Positions 13,781 to 21,800 of a stretch of DNA of 32,369 bases are shown piece after piece. The notes beneath the pieces are model-generated. The model had not been told where the DNA came from and searched no databases. It saw nothing but the letters and a program-made list of their open reading frames with translations. A program made the translations under genes and the position numbers. Every line of letters starts with the position of its first letter. Within the stretch, counting starts at the first letter, position 1. Source of the stretch: Oscillospiraceae bacterium (GTDB lineage Bacteria; Bacillota; Clostridia; Oscillospirales; Ruminococcaceae); the NCBI GenBank assembly GCA_017435045.1, contig JAFSFT010000042.1, forward strand, positions 1 to 32,369, in the 5' to 3' direction.

Positions 13781-14854
13781 ATGACAAAGCTGGAAAAAGC
13801 AAGGGCTGTTATAAACGAGGTTGACGGGCAGATTGCACAGTGTTTTGAAAAGCGTATGCATGCCGCCGAGGATGTGGTGGCACACAAGATGGAACACCAT
13901 CTGCCGATTTTTGACGGTGTAAGAGAAAATGAAGTTATCGAAAGAAACCTTGCAAAGATAGAAGACGAAAAACTTAAGCCTTATTACAGGGATATGCTTA
14001 TACAGCTTATGCGTATAAGCAAGGAGTATCAGAACGCCATACTCCATCAGGGCATATACGGCTATCAGGGTGCACACGGGGCATTTGGCCATATTGCCAC
14101 AGGCAGGCTTTTCCCCAGCGGCCAGCAGAAAAACTACGCAAAATTTGAAGATGTTATAAAAGGTGTGCTGAATCATGAAATCGAAAAGGGTGTATTGCCC
14201 TTTGAAAATTCCACCACGGGAGAAATCGGCGAGGTTATGGACCTTTTGTACCGATACGATGTAAAGATATCCGCCTTTTATGACCTTAAGGTAGAGCATA
14301 ATCTGATGGGCATAAAGGGTGCACAGCTTTCCGATATAAAACGCGTGTACTCCAAGCTGCAGGCAATTGAACAGTGCGAGGATGTGCTGCGCCCCTTTGA
14401 TTTTGAGCTTATTCCTTACACAAACACCGCCCTTGCCGCAAAGCTTGTGGCAGAAAGCTCAGACAAATCCATCGGTGCAATTGCCGCAAAGGAAAGTGCC
14501 GCAGAGTACGGTCTTGATATACTTATGGAAAATATCAACTCTGCCCACGACAATGTAACAAGGTTTATTGTTATAGAAAACACCCTGCCCAAGCACAGCA
14601 ATCTGGTTATGGCAATATTTACCGTAAACCACGAAAGCGGTGCCCTGGCAAAAATTATGCACATTGTGGCAGAGTACAACCTGAATATGACCAGCATACG
14701 CAGCCGTGCCTGTAAAGACAAAAGCTGGCAGTATTACTTTTATATGGAAGTTGAAGGCGATATCGCCGATAAAAACATGACCGAATGTTTTGAAAAATGC
14801 CGTGAACACTGCGAGGAGTTCAAGGTTATAGGCTGCATAGAGGAGGCAGAATAA
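13781..14854 (+). CDS. pheA: Bifunctional chorismate mutase / prephenate dehydratase (P-protein)
   Basis: It converts chorismate to prephenate and on to phenylpyruvate. Residues 1-90 are an AroQ-type chorismate mutase helix bundle (VINEVDGQIAQCFEKRM). Residues 93-270 are prephenate dehydratase with GYQGAHGAFG, VLPFENSTTGEIGEV and the catalytic NVTRF (TRF 260-262). Residues 275-350 form an ACT domain with ESGALAKI (285-292). The usual ESRP effector motif reads RSRA (307-310), so Phe binding may be altered. An upstream in-frame extension is hydrophobic and A/T-rich and is promoter DNA; the start at 13781 follows AAAAGAGGTG. It provides the only chorismate mutase in the window, so tyrA depends on it. 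Confidence 0.94.
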   Translation: MTKLEKARAVINEVDGQIAQCFEKRMHAAEDVVAHKMEHHLPIFDGVRENEVIERNLAKIEDEKLKPYYRDMLIQLMRISKEYQNAILHQGIYGYQGAHGAFGHIATGRLFPSGQQKNYAKFEDVIKGVLNHEIEKGVLPFENSTTGEIGEVMDLLYRYDVKISAFYDLKVEHNLMGIKGAQLSDIKRVYSKLQAIEQCEDVLRPFDFELIPYTNTALAAKLVAESSDKSIGAIAAKESAAEYGLDILMENINSAHDNVTRFIVIENTLPKHSNLVMAIFTVNHESGALAKIMHIVAEYNLNMTSIRSRACKDKSWQYYFYMEVEGDIADKNMTECFEKCREHCEEFKVIGCIEEAE

Positions 14855-14855
14855 T

Positions 14856-16088
14856 ATGAATTTTATTAAAGAAAGTGCAGATAAAAATCCTATAGTTGAT
14901 ACAGTTTTTGCAATTGTAAGAAAAGCAATAGCCGCCAAAGAGGAATTCGGTGCAGAAAATGTAACCGACGCTACCCTTGGCAGCCTTTACAGCGAAGACG
15001 GCAATCTGGTGGCTATGGACAGCGTATACAGAAGTTTTGACGAAGTTACACCAAAACAGAAGGCAGGCTATGCCTCGGGCTTTCTTGGCAATGCTGACTT
15101 CCGCACACTCTGTACCGACTGGACAGTCCGCAATATCAGTCTGCCAAGCAGCGTTGTGGCAACTCCCGGCGGCACAGGTGCCGTAAGCCTTGGCATAGGC
15201 GAATTTCTGGAAACCGGCGAAAGTGTGGTTATTCCTGACATTGCCTGGACAAGCTATGCCATTATGGCACAGGACAAGCAGCTTGGTGCTGTGCGTTACA
15301 GTATGTTTGACGAAAACGACAACTTCAATCTTGCGGATATCAAGGAAAAGGTAAACAGCCTTAAAGGAAAACAGAACCGTATTGTTCTCGTTATCAACGA
15401 CCCTTGTCATAACCCTACAGGCTATTCCATGAGCCATGCTGAATGGGCAGAGCTTATCAGCTTTCTGAACGAAGTGGGCAAGACAACCCCTTGCATCATC
15501 CTCAACGACATCGCATACATCGACTACTCCTACGACCTTGCAAAAAGCCGCGATTATATGAAAAACTTTGAGGCCATGAGCGAAAACGTAATGGTGGTTA
15601 TTGCCATGAGCTGTTCCAAAACACTTACCAGTTACGGTATGCGCTGCGGTGCAGCAGTTATTGTGGCAAAGGATGCCGAAAGTGTAAAACAGGCAGAAAT
15701 TGTATTTGAAAAATCTGCCCGTGCAATATGGAGCAACGTGAACAACGGTGCAATGCACAACTTCTGCAATATAATCCGCAATCACTACGATGAATTTATG
15801 GCTGAAAAGGCAAAATATATCGGTTTGCTTAAAGAACGCAGCGATATCTTCAAGGCAGAGGCAGCACAGTGCGGCCTGCCGCTTTACCCTTACAGCGAGG
15901 GCTTCTTTATCACAATTAAAGTGGACAATGCCATCCGCCAGCAGTATCACGATGCACTTATGGAAAACAACATCTTTACCGTTCAGGTGGACAAAGGCAT
16001 CCGCGTTGCGGTTTGCAGCCTGCCTGTAAACAAGGCAAAAGGCCTTGCCGCAAGAATGAAGGAAATTCTTGACAGCATCGGTGCATAA
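14856..16088 (+). CDS. Class I/II pyridoxal-phosphate aminotransferase, probably aromatic
   Basis: The 410-aa enzyme has the fold-type I aminotransferase landmarks: TPGGTGAV phosphate loop (103-110), NDPCHNPTGY (181-190) with Asn186, ILNDIAYIDY with Asp218 and Tyr221, Lys255 in SCSKTLTSYG as the PLP Schiff base, and Arg263 following. It starts 1 nt after pheA with AGGAGG inside the end of pheA, so it is tightly coupled. The last step of Phe and Tyr synthesis is transamination of phenylpyruvate and 4-hydroxyphenylpyruvate, which the position strongly suggests. An aspartate aminotransferase role is the main alternative. A peptidase gene follows 49 bp later. Confidence 0.88.
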   Translation: MNFIKESADKNPIVDTVFAIVRKAIAAKEEFGAENVTDATLGSLYSEDGNLVAMDSVYRSFDEVTPKQKAGYASGFLGNADFRTLCTDWTVRNISLPSSVVATPGGTGAVSLGIGEFLETGESVVIPDIAWTSYAIMAQDKQLGAVRYSMFDENDNFNLADIKEKVNSLKGKQNRIVLVINDPCHNPTGYSMSHAEWAELISFLNEVGKTTPCIILNDIAYIDYSYDLAKSRDYMKNFEAMSENVMVVIAMSCSKTLTSYGMRCGAAVIVAKDAESVKQAEIVFEKSARAIWSNVNNGAMHNFCNIIRNHYDEFMAEKAKYIGLLKERSDIFKAEAAQCGLPLYPYSEGFFITIKVDNAIRQQYHDALMENNIFTVQVDKGIRVAVCSLPVNKAKGLAARMKEILDSIGA

Positions 16089-16137
16089 TATATACCGCAG
16101 ACACAGCGTTTTTATTCTTAACTAAAAGGAGACAACA

Positions 16138-17241
16138 ATGAATAACCAGAGACTTTTGGATACATTTTTGAAATATGTTCAGATTGACAGTGAAAGCTTT
16201 AACGAACTTGATATGGCAAAGGCTGTTATGGCAGACCTTGAAGAAATCGGCTGCGAGGTATATATGGACAGCTGCGGCGAAAAGTTCGGCAGTAATGCAG
16301 GCAACGTTTATGCCACACTTAAAGGTGACGAAAATGGCGAGCCAATCCTCTTTTCCGCACATATGGACACCGTTAAACCGGGTATCGGTGTAAAGCCTGT
16401 TATAAAAGACGGGGTTATTTATTCCGACGGCACAACAGTTCTGGGCGGCGACGACAAAAGCGGTATTGCCGCCGTAGTGGAAGCGCTGCGTACAATAAAA
16501 GAAGAAAATATTAACCATCCCACAATCGAGGTTGTGTTCTCAGTCTGCGAGGAGGTTGGTCTGCTTGGCAGTGCAAATCTTGACTACAGCCGTATTACAG
16601 CCAAAAAGGCCGCCGTGCTGGACTCCAGCGGTGATGCCGGCAGAATAATCACAAGTGCACCAGGTCAGGTTAAAATTGACGGTTGCTTTATCGGCAAAAG
16701 TGCCCATGCAGGCATTGCCCCTGAAAGCGGCATAAGTGCAATACAGATTGCGGCTGAAGCAGTTTCAAAGATGAAGCTGCTGCGTATCGACAAGGAAACC
16801 ACAGCAAATATCGGCACATTAAGCTGCGAGGGTGCAACCAATATCGTTGCTGAAAAGGTACATTTTATCGCCGAGGCACGCAGCCTTAACCGTGAAAAGC
16901 TGGCTGCACAGACACTGCATATGACACAGTGCATCGACAATGCCTGCAAAAAGTTTGGCGGTAAATTCGAAGGCAAGGTTATGGAACTTTACCAGCCTTA
17001 CTCCAAGGACAGCGATGACAGCTTTGTACAGCAGGTTGTATCCGCCTGCGAAGCTGTGGGACTTAACGCAGAAATTGCCTCCACAGGCGGCGGCAGCGAT
17101 GCTAACAATATGAACCAGAACGGTATATCCGCAGTTGTGCTGGGCACAGGTATGGCCAGTGTGCACACAGTAAATGAATATATCACCATAGAAAATCTAG
17201 AAAACACAGCAAAGCTTTGTCTGCAGCTTATGCAGATATAA
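16138..17241 (+). CDS. M20-family metallopeptidase, PepT-like
   Basis: This 367-aa cytoplasmic di-zinc hydrolase resembles the tripeptidase T-like branch of M20. Metal and catalytic residues are visible: HMDTV (His75, Asp77), GGDDKSG (Asp105 bridging), CEEVGLLG (general base Glu138 and ligand Glu139), VLDSSGD (Asp162) and VHTVNEY near the C-terminus. The inserted dimerisation lid (about 175-290) includes the KSAHAGIAPESG stretch typical of PepT. It has an AAGGAG site and lies 49 bp after the aminotransferase, probably in the pheA unit. Its natural peptide substrate is unknown, and the link to aromatic metabolism may be coincidental. Confidence 0.88.
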   Translation: MNNQRLLDTFLKYVQIDSESFNELDMAKAVMADLEEIGCEVYMDSCGEKFGSNAGNVYATLKGDENGEPILFSAHMDTVKPGIGVKPVIKDGVIYSDGTTVLGGDDKSGIAAVVEALRTIKEENINHPTIEVVFSVCEEVGLLGSANLDYSRITAKKAAVLDSSGDAGRIITSAPGQVKIDGCFIGKSAHAGIAPESGISAIQIAAEAVSKMKLLRIDKETTANIGTLSCEGATNIVAEKVHFIAEARSLNREKLAAQTLHMTQCIDNACKKFGGKFEGKVMELYQPYSKDSDDSFVQQVVSACEAVGLNAEIASTGGGSDANNMNQNGISAVVLGTGMASVHTVNEYITIENLENTAKLCLQLMQI

Positions 17242-17323
17242 TCTGTCCTGAATTTTGCCGATTTGAAGAAACGGCTTATAAATACCATTTTGGCAAAACA
17301 GCAATTATCCCGTAACAGACACA

Positions 17324-17355
17324 AAAAAGGAATGTTCAGCAGAACATTCCTTTTT
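17324..17355 (+). terminator. Terminator after the pheA-aminotransferase-peptidase unit
   Basis: AAAAAGGAATGTTC pairs perfectly with GAACATTCCTTTTT around AGCA. The run of T on the plus strand and of A at the other side makes it usable in both directions, for the convergent gene at 17404 as well. Confidence 0.88.
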
Positions 17356-17403
17356 ATTTTGTCATATCCGATTGTACAATTTATACCGATAAAGCTGCAC
17401 CCA

Positions 17404-18213
17404 TTAAGCTGCCGCATCCTCCTGTACAGCGTCATCTGCTGCTTCGGCAAGATTTTCCATTGCTTCGTTTACAATTTCCTCTGCAATTTCATCGGTTGCA
17501 ACACCTGTAATTTCGTCACGTCTTGCACAGAAAGAGCAAAGACGTGTGCGGTTTGCTGCAATTGCCTGTTCAACTGTGCCGTATGTAAGCTCGTCAGACT
17601 GGTTGAGAGACTGACAGTCGTCGTGTGTGTGGTATACCTTTCCGAATGGGCTCCAGTAAACATCGTCTGCAATGGCATTTATAGCCGCCTGCTGCATTTC
17701 TTCACTTACAGGGTTCCAGTCATAACTTGCAAGGCCGCCGATGATAAGTGCGATAACTGCAATGCCAACTGCAATTGCCTTTGTCTTTTTATCTGCATCT
17801 TTATTGAGAAGAGCAAGGATAACAAACGGAATAAAGCAGACCGCACATACAATAACGCCCATATTATTCCAAAGCCAGAATGTAAACTTGTTCTTTTCGC
17901 TTGCAGGTTTTATACGGTTTGCCTTTTTCCACAGCTGTGCACCAAGAATAACAAACACAAGGTCCAGCACAAGTGCACCGATAAGCTGATACATACTTGG
18001 CATAAAGGTCCAGTTAACCTTGCCTGCAAAAATCATAACCGCCAGAACTTCCAGACCAAGAGCAACCAGCCACAGTGCAACAGCACCTGCACGCAGACCG
18101 CCTGCATTGCCCACAGGGGCAGCTTCCTTCATTTTTGTCTGCTTGCGGGAGCCTGCCTCCACCTCAAGACCTGTATCTGCCGAAATTATCTTCTTTTTCT
18201 TTTTTTCTGCCAT
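17404..18213 (-). CDS. Four-helix membrane protein with a C-terminal His/Cys cluster, function unknown
   Basis: I do not recognise this 269-aa protein. The N-terminus is Lys-rich and cytoplasmic-looking (MAEKKKKK). Four membrane segments follow at about 42-63, 75-95, 113-136 and 146-163, then a soluble tail. The tail holds GKVYHTHDDCQSL and, 25 residues on, RTRLCSFCARRDE. His195, His197, Cys200, Cys226 and Cys229 could bind one zinc or a small iron site, as in short 'YHxxxC...CxxC' metal modules. The extreme C-terminus is acidic and Ala-rich. The gene is convergent with the peptidase gene and divergent from the DUF937 gene, with GGGAGG before its start. Confidence 0.75.
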   Translation of the reverse strand: MAEKKKKKIISADTGLEVEAGSRKQTKMKEAAPVGNAGGLRAGAVALWLVALGLEVLAVMIFAGKVNWTFMPSMYQLIGALVLDLVFVILGAQLWKKANRIKPASEKNKFTFWLWNNMGVIVCAVCFIPFVILALLNKDADKKTKAIAVGIAVIALIIGGLASYDWNPVSEEMQQAAINAIADDVYWSPFGKVYHTHDDCQSLNQSDELTYGTVEQAIAANRTRLCSFCARRDEITGVATDEIAEEIVNEAMENLAEAADDAVQEDAAA

Positions 18214-18250
18214 AAAAAATACCTCCCGTATTTTATATTATACTAATTTA

Positions 18251-18278
18251 ATTATACCCTATTTAATCTGTTATTCAA
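18251..18278 (-). promoter_or_regulatory. Promoter of the membrane-protein gene
   Basis: On the minus strand, TTGAAT, a 16-bp spacer and TATAAT lie about 38 bp before the start codon. A second TATAAT lies closer to the gene. Confidence 0.6.
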
Positions 18279-18308
18279 GGTATTTTACACAATTTTTTCC
18301 GCAAATCA

Positions 18309-18337
18309 TTGACTTTATTTGTTAAAAACAGCATAAT
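18309..18337 (+). promoter_or_regulatory. Promoter of the DUF937 gene
   Basis: TTGACT (18309-18314), a 17-bp spacer and CATAAT (18332-18337) lie 29 bp before the start codon. Confidence 0.7.
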
Positions 18338-18366
18338 TGTATTATCAAACAACAAGGAGATATTTT

Positions 18367-19146
18367 ATGGATCTTACAAGTATACTTATGTCTTCCCTTA
18401 TGAACGAAAGCAGCCTTAAAAGCCTGAGCAAAAAGACTGGCTCCTCCAAGGATGAGGTTTCCAGCGTGCTTGCTGCCGCACTTCCTGCACTTATCAAAGG
18501 GGCAGGCCAGCAGGCAGAGGACGAAAGCACTGCCGAAAGTTTTCTCAATGCACTGACAAAGCATGCCGAAAACGACACCAGCGATATGGACAGCTTTATG
18601 GATAATGTGGATATGGCTGACGGTGCAAAAATTCTTGCACATCTTCTGGGCTCCTCCACTGAAAGCACAACCAAAAAGATTTCCAAAACAAGCGGTGCCT
18701 CCAGCGACAGCACTGCACAGATTCTCTCTGCTGCCGCACCGCTGCTTATGAGTGTGCTTGGCCAGCAGAACAAAAAAAGCACAAAAAAATCCACAAAGAA
18801 AAAAGCTTCCGACGACCTTGTGGGTGCATTGCTTTCTGCCGCAATTGAAAATGTAAACGTTACCGATTTGCTTATGGGTGCACTGGCAGAAAGTCTGACA
18901 GATTCCGCTGCAGAAGAAGAAACAACATCAAAAAAATCCACCTCCAAAAAGACAACTGCAAAAAAGACAACCACAACAAAGAAAAAAGCGGCCTCCACTG
19001 CCAAGAAAACCACAACAAAGAAAAAAGCAGCCTCCACTGCCAAGAAAACCACAACAAAGAAGAAGGCTGCTTCCAAAAAGAAAGCCGCCGATGACGGCAT
19101 AGATGTGGGTGATGTGGCAAATCTGCTGACAAAGCTGCTCAAATAA
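18367..19146 (+). CDS. DUF937-family protein with a histone-H1-like lysine-rich tail
   Basis: A 259-aa protein from the ATG that follows AAGGAG. An upstream in-frame ATG at 18337 lacks a site and overlaps the -10. Residues 1-135 and 146-180 are Ala/Leu/Ser-rich helices (SSVLAAALPALIKGAG, AQILSAAAPLLMSVLGQQ) of the DUF937 type, apparently two related halves. Residues 185-241 are a low-complexity Lys/Thr/Ala/Ser tail with repeats of AKKTTTKKKAAST, like histone H1 or bacterial nucleoid proteins. A final LLTKLLK helix closes the chain. The tail suggests binding of nucleic acid or another polyanion. No enzymatic motif is seen. Confidence 0.75.
   Translation: MDLTSILMSSLMNESSLKSLSKKTGSSKDEVSSVLAAALPALIKGAGQQAEDESTAESFLNALTKHAENDTSDMDSFMDNVDMADGAKILAHLLGSSTESTTKKISKTSGASSDSTAQILSAAAPLLMSVLGQQNKKSTKKSTKKKASDDLVGALLSAAIENVNVTDLLMGALAESLTDSAAEEETTSKKSTSKKTTAKKTTTTKKKAASTAKKTTTKKKAASTAKKTTTKKKAASKKKAADDGIDVGDVANLLTKLLK
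18958..19074 (+). repeat. 39-bp in-gene tandem repeat encoding the Lys-rich tail
   Basis: About three units: 18958-18999 (42 bp, diverged), 19000-19038 and 19039-19074. The last two begin with an identical GCCAAGAAAACCACAACAAA and drift at their ends. The unit length is a multiple of three, so copy-number changes would keep the frame. Confidence 0.85.
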
Positions 19147-19202
19147 TGCTATCCTTCCTGCATAAACCGCTGAAATATCAGCAATGCAATCCATACAGCA
19201 CC

Positions 19203-19236
19203 AAATATCCCGGCAATTTCGTCGGGATATTTTTTT
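19203..19236 (+). terminator. Terminator of the DUF937 gene
   Basis: AAATATCCCG (19203-19212) pairs with CGGGATATTT (19223-19232), followed by more T. It lies 57 bp after the stop codon. Confidence 0.85.
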
Positions 19237-19362
19237 GTGCAGCGTTACAAAAGCACAATTTTTATAGCAAGAACTAAATAAAGTAAGTAATTATACAGCT
19301 TTTTGTTATTAAAATTTGTCAAGTGTTTTTTATGTAGAAAAATAGATAAAAATTTGTATCTT

Positions 19363-19378
19363 TTCACTATATATATTT
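19363..19378. promoter_or_regulatory. NrdR-box-like site 1 (upstream)
   Basis: TTCACTATATATATTT resembles the ACAC-(A/T)-ATATAT-(A/T)-GTGT NrdR box in its left half and centre. Its centre is 32-33 bp from site 2, about three helical turns, the arrangement known for paired NrdR boxes. Confidence 0.5.
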
Positions 19379-19391
19379 TACCTTTTTCCAC

Positions 19392-19420
19392 TTTACACAC
19401 AATATATTGGATAGTATAAT
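19392..19420 (+). promoter_or_regulatory. nrdD promoter
   Basis: TTTACA (19392-19397), a 17-bp spacer and a perfect TATAAT (19415-19420). The spacer is nearly filled by an NrdR-box-like site, so NrdR binding would block RNA polymerase. Confidence 0.75.
19397..19412. promoter_or_regulatory. NrdR-box-like site 2 (in the promoter)
   Basis: ACACAATATATTGGAT contains the perfect 10-bp palindrome CAATATATTG and matches the NrdR consensus except at the right end. It overlaps the -35 to -10 spacer of the nrdD promoter. Confidence 0.65.
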
Positions 19421-19481
19421 TAATAGTGCACCAAAATGTAGATATTTTATACAATTAAACATAAAGAGGAAGATTTAAAAA

Positions 19482-21800
19482 ATGCTTACAAGTATCATCA
19501 AAAGAGACGGCCGTGTGGTTATATACGACCGAAACAAAATCAAGATGGCAATACTCAAGGCTATGGAAGCAAGCGGCAGCACAGATTTTGAAAAAGCCGA
19601 CCTTGTAACACAGGCTGTTGAACAGCATTTCAATATGCAGAACAGCTATGCCACACCAAGTGTTGAAGAAATTCAGGACCAGGTTGAGCACGAGCTTATG
19701 GCAAGCGGTCTGGACAATGTTGCAAAAAGATATATCCTGTACCGTGCATCCAGAAACACAATCCGCGAAAGAAAATCCAAGCTGGTTAAAGTTTTTGACG
19801 AAATCACTTTCAGCGATGCTCTGGACAGCGATGTTAAGCGTGAAAACGCAAATATCGACGGCGATACACCAATGGGCACAATGCTTAAATACGGCAGTGA
19901 AAGCGCAAAGGACTATTTCCTCAAGTTTCTTTTAAGCCCTGACCAGGCAGAAGCACACCGTGACGGCTATATCCACATTCACGACTTTGACTTCTATGCA
20001 CTTACAATGACCTGCTGTCAGATTGACCTTATCAAACTGTTCAAAGGCGGCTTCTCCACAGGTCACGGCTTCCTGCGTGAACCAAACGATATCCAGAGCT
20101 ATTCCGCCCTTGCATGTATTGCAATCCAGTCCAACCAGAACGACCAGCACGGCGGCCAGAGTATCGTAAACTTTGACTACGGCCTTGCAGACGGTGTAAG
20201 AAAAACATACAAAAAGCTTTATCTCAAAAACATCGCAAAGGTTTGTGATGTGCTTGGTGAAAACGTAAGCTACGAACAGCTTAAAGAAATGAGTGCCGCA
20301 ATTACAGAAAGATGCGGTGCAATGCCAAAAATCACACCTGACAAAACTTATGTTGCACTTGAACTGGAAGAACTGAAAAAACTTTGCAAGGACCCTGCTG
20401 TTGCAGAAAAGGCACAGAAATTTGCCCTCGAAAAGACAGAGGACGAAACAGACAAGGCAACCTATCAGGCTATGGAGGCATTTATCCACAACCTTAACAC
20501 AATGCACTCCCGTGCAGGCGCACAGACACCTTTCTCCTCCATCAACTACGGTATGGATACTTCTGACGAGGGCAGAATGGTTATGAAAAACGTTCTGCTG
20601 GCAACAGATGCAGGTCTCGGCCACGGCGAAACACCAATATTCCCAATCCAGATTTTCCGTGTTAAAGAGGGCATCAACTACAACCCTGGCGAAAGAAACT
20701 ACGATTTGTTCCAGCTTGCCATCAAGGTTAGTGCAAAGAGACTGTTCCCTAACTTCTCTTTCCAGGATGCACCATACAACCTTAAATACTATAACCCAGA
20801 CGATGTAAGAACAGAAATCGGTTATATGGGCTGCCGCACACGTGTTGTGGCAAACACATACGACCCTAATAATGAAATTACATACGGCAGAGGCAACCTT
20901 TCCTTCACCTCAATCAACCTGCCAAGACTTGCTATCGAGGCAAAAGGTGATGAAGATTTGTTCTACCGCAATCTGAAAAAATATCTCGACCTGTGTGTAA
21001 AACAGCTTATGGACCGTTTTGCAATCCAGAAAAAGAAACGCGTAAGAAACTTTCCGTTCCTTATGGGTCAGGGCGTATGGATTGACAGTGAAAAACTTGG
21101 TATCGACGATGAAGTGGGCGAAGTAATCAAACACGGTACACTTTCCGTTGGCTTTATCGGTCTTGCAGAAACACTTACTGCACTGTACGGCAAACACCAC
21201 GGCGAAAGCGAAGAAGCACAGAAAAAAGGCCTTGAAATCATCGGCTTTATGAGAAGAATTCTTGACGAATACTCCGACAGATTCAAGCTTAACTTCTCCC
21301 TCCTTGCAACACCTGCAGAAGGTCTTTCCGGCAGATTTGTAAGAATTGACAAGAAACGTTTTGGCGAAATTAAAGGTGTTACAGACAAGGAATACTACAC
21401 AAACAGTTTCCACATTCCTGTATCCTTTGAAATTTCCGCCTATGACAAAATCAACCTTGAAGCACCTTACCACGCACTTACAAACGCAGGCCATATCACC
21501 TATGTTGAAATGGACGGCGATGTAAGCCAGAATCTTGAAGCCTTTGAGGCAGTTGTAAGATGCATGAAGGAAGCAGGCATCGGCTACGGTGCAATCAACC
21601 ACCCTGTTGACCGTGACCCTGTCTGTGGTTACAACGGCATTATCGGCGATGTTTGCCCTCGCTGCGGCAGACGTGACGGCGAAGGTGTGCCACTGGAAAA
21701 ACTGCACAGACTTGGACTTTACAAGCATCTTAATGCTGCAACTCTCGGTCAGTGCGGCAACCAGTTTGAAGAAGCAGACAGAATTCCAAACAAAATTTAA
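19482..21800 (+). CDS. nrdD: Anaerobic ribonucleoside-triphosphate reductase large chain, lacking the glycyl-radical motif
   Basis: Class III ribonucleotide reductase makes dNTPs without oxygen. The 772-aa chain has an N-terminal ATP-cone (1-100, IIKRDGRVVIYDRNKI) and the ten-stranded barrel. Its active-site features are a Cys pair MTCCQ (178-179), HSRAGAQTPFSSINYG (342-357) and the thiyl-radical Cys451 in YMGCRTRV. The C-terminal zinc region reads NHPVDRDPVCGYNGIIGDVCPRCGR (Cys715, 725, 728), with Asp712 where a CxxC would put its first Cys, and a late Cys758. After this the usual RxTGYL radical loop is absent. The chain instead ends LGQCGNQFEEADRIPNKI. The missing loop is encoded by the next gene. 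No nrdG activase lies nearby. An AGAGGAAG site precedes the start. Confidence 0.9.
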   Translation: MLTSIIKRDGRVVIYDRNKIKMAILKAMEASGSTDFEKADLVTQAVEQHFNMQNSYATPSVEEIQDQVEHELMASGLDNVAKRYILYRASRNTIRERKSKLVKVFDEITFSDALDSDVKRENANIDGDTPMGTMLKYGSESAKDYFLKFLLSPDQAEAHRDGYIHIHDFDFYALTMTCCQIDLIKLFKGGFSTGHGFLREPNDIQSYSALACIAIQSNQNDQHGGQSIVNFDYGLADGVRKTYKKLYLKNIAKVCDVLGENVSYEQLKEMSAAITERCGAMPKITPDKTYVALELEELKKLCKDPAVAEKAQKFALEKTEDETDKATYQAMEAFIHNLNTMHSRAGAQTPFSSINYGMDTSDEGRMVMKNVLLATDAGLGHGETPIFPIQIFRVKEGINYNPGERNYDLFQLAIKVSAKRLFPNFSFQDAPYNLKYYNPDDVRTEIGYMGCRTRVVANTYDPNNEITYGRGNLSFTSINLPRLAIEAKGDEDLFYRNLKKYLDLCVKQLMDRFAIQKKKRVRNFPFLMGQGVWIDSEKLGIDDEVGEVIKHGTLSVGFIGLAETLTALYGKHHGESEEAQKKGLEIIGFMRRILDEYSDRFKLNFSLLATPAEGLSGRFVRIDKKRFGEIKGVTDKEYYTNSFHIPVSFEISAYDKINLEAPYHALTNAGHITYVEMDGDVSQNLEAFEAVVRCMKEAGIGYGAINHPVDRDPVCGYNGIIGDVCPRCGRRDGEGVPLEKLHRLGLYKHLNAATLGQCGNQFEEADRIPNKI

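Larger units (their letters stand above)
19237..19481. other. nrdD control region
   Basis: This AT-rich stretch has no gene. It holds two NrdR-box-like sites and the nrdD promoter, listed separately. With the preceding terminator it makes a gene-free gap of about 335 bp. Confidence 0.6.

Noticed and set aside
14826-15950. A 374-codon minus-strand frame opposite the aminotransferase gene
   Set aside because: Shadow frame with odd Cys/His content; the plus strand shows a complete PLP enzyme.
18958-19074. CRISPR-like repeats
   Set aside because: The 39-bp units are directly contiguous with no spacers, and they are in frame coding repeats of a Lys-rich tail.
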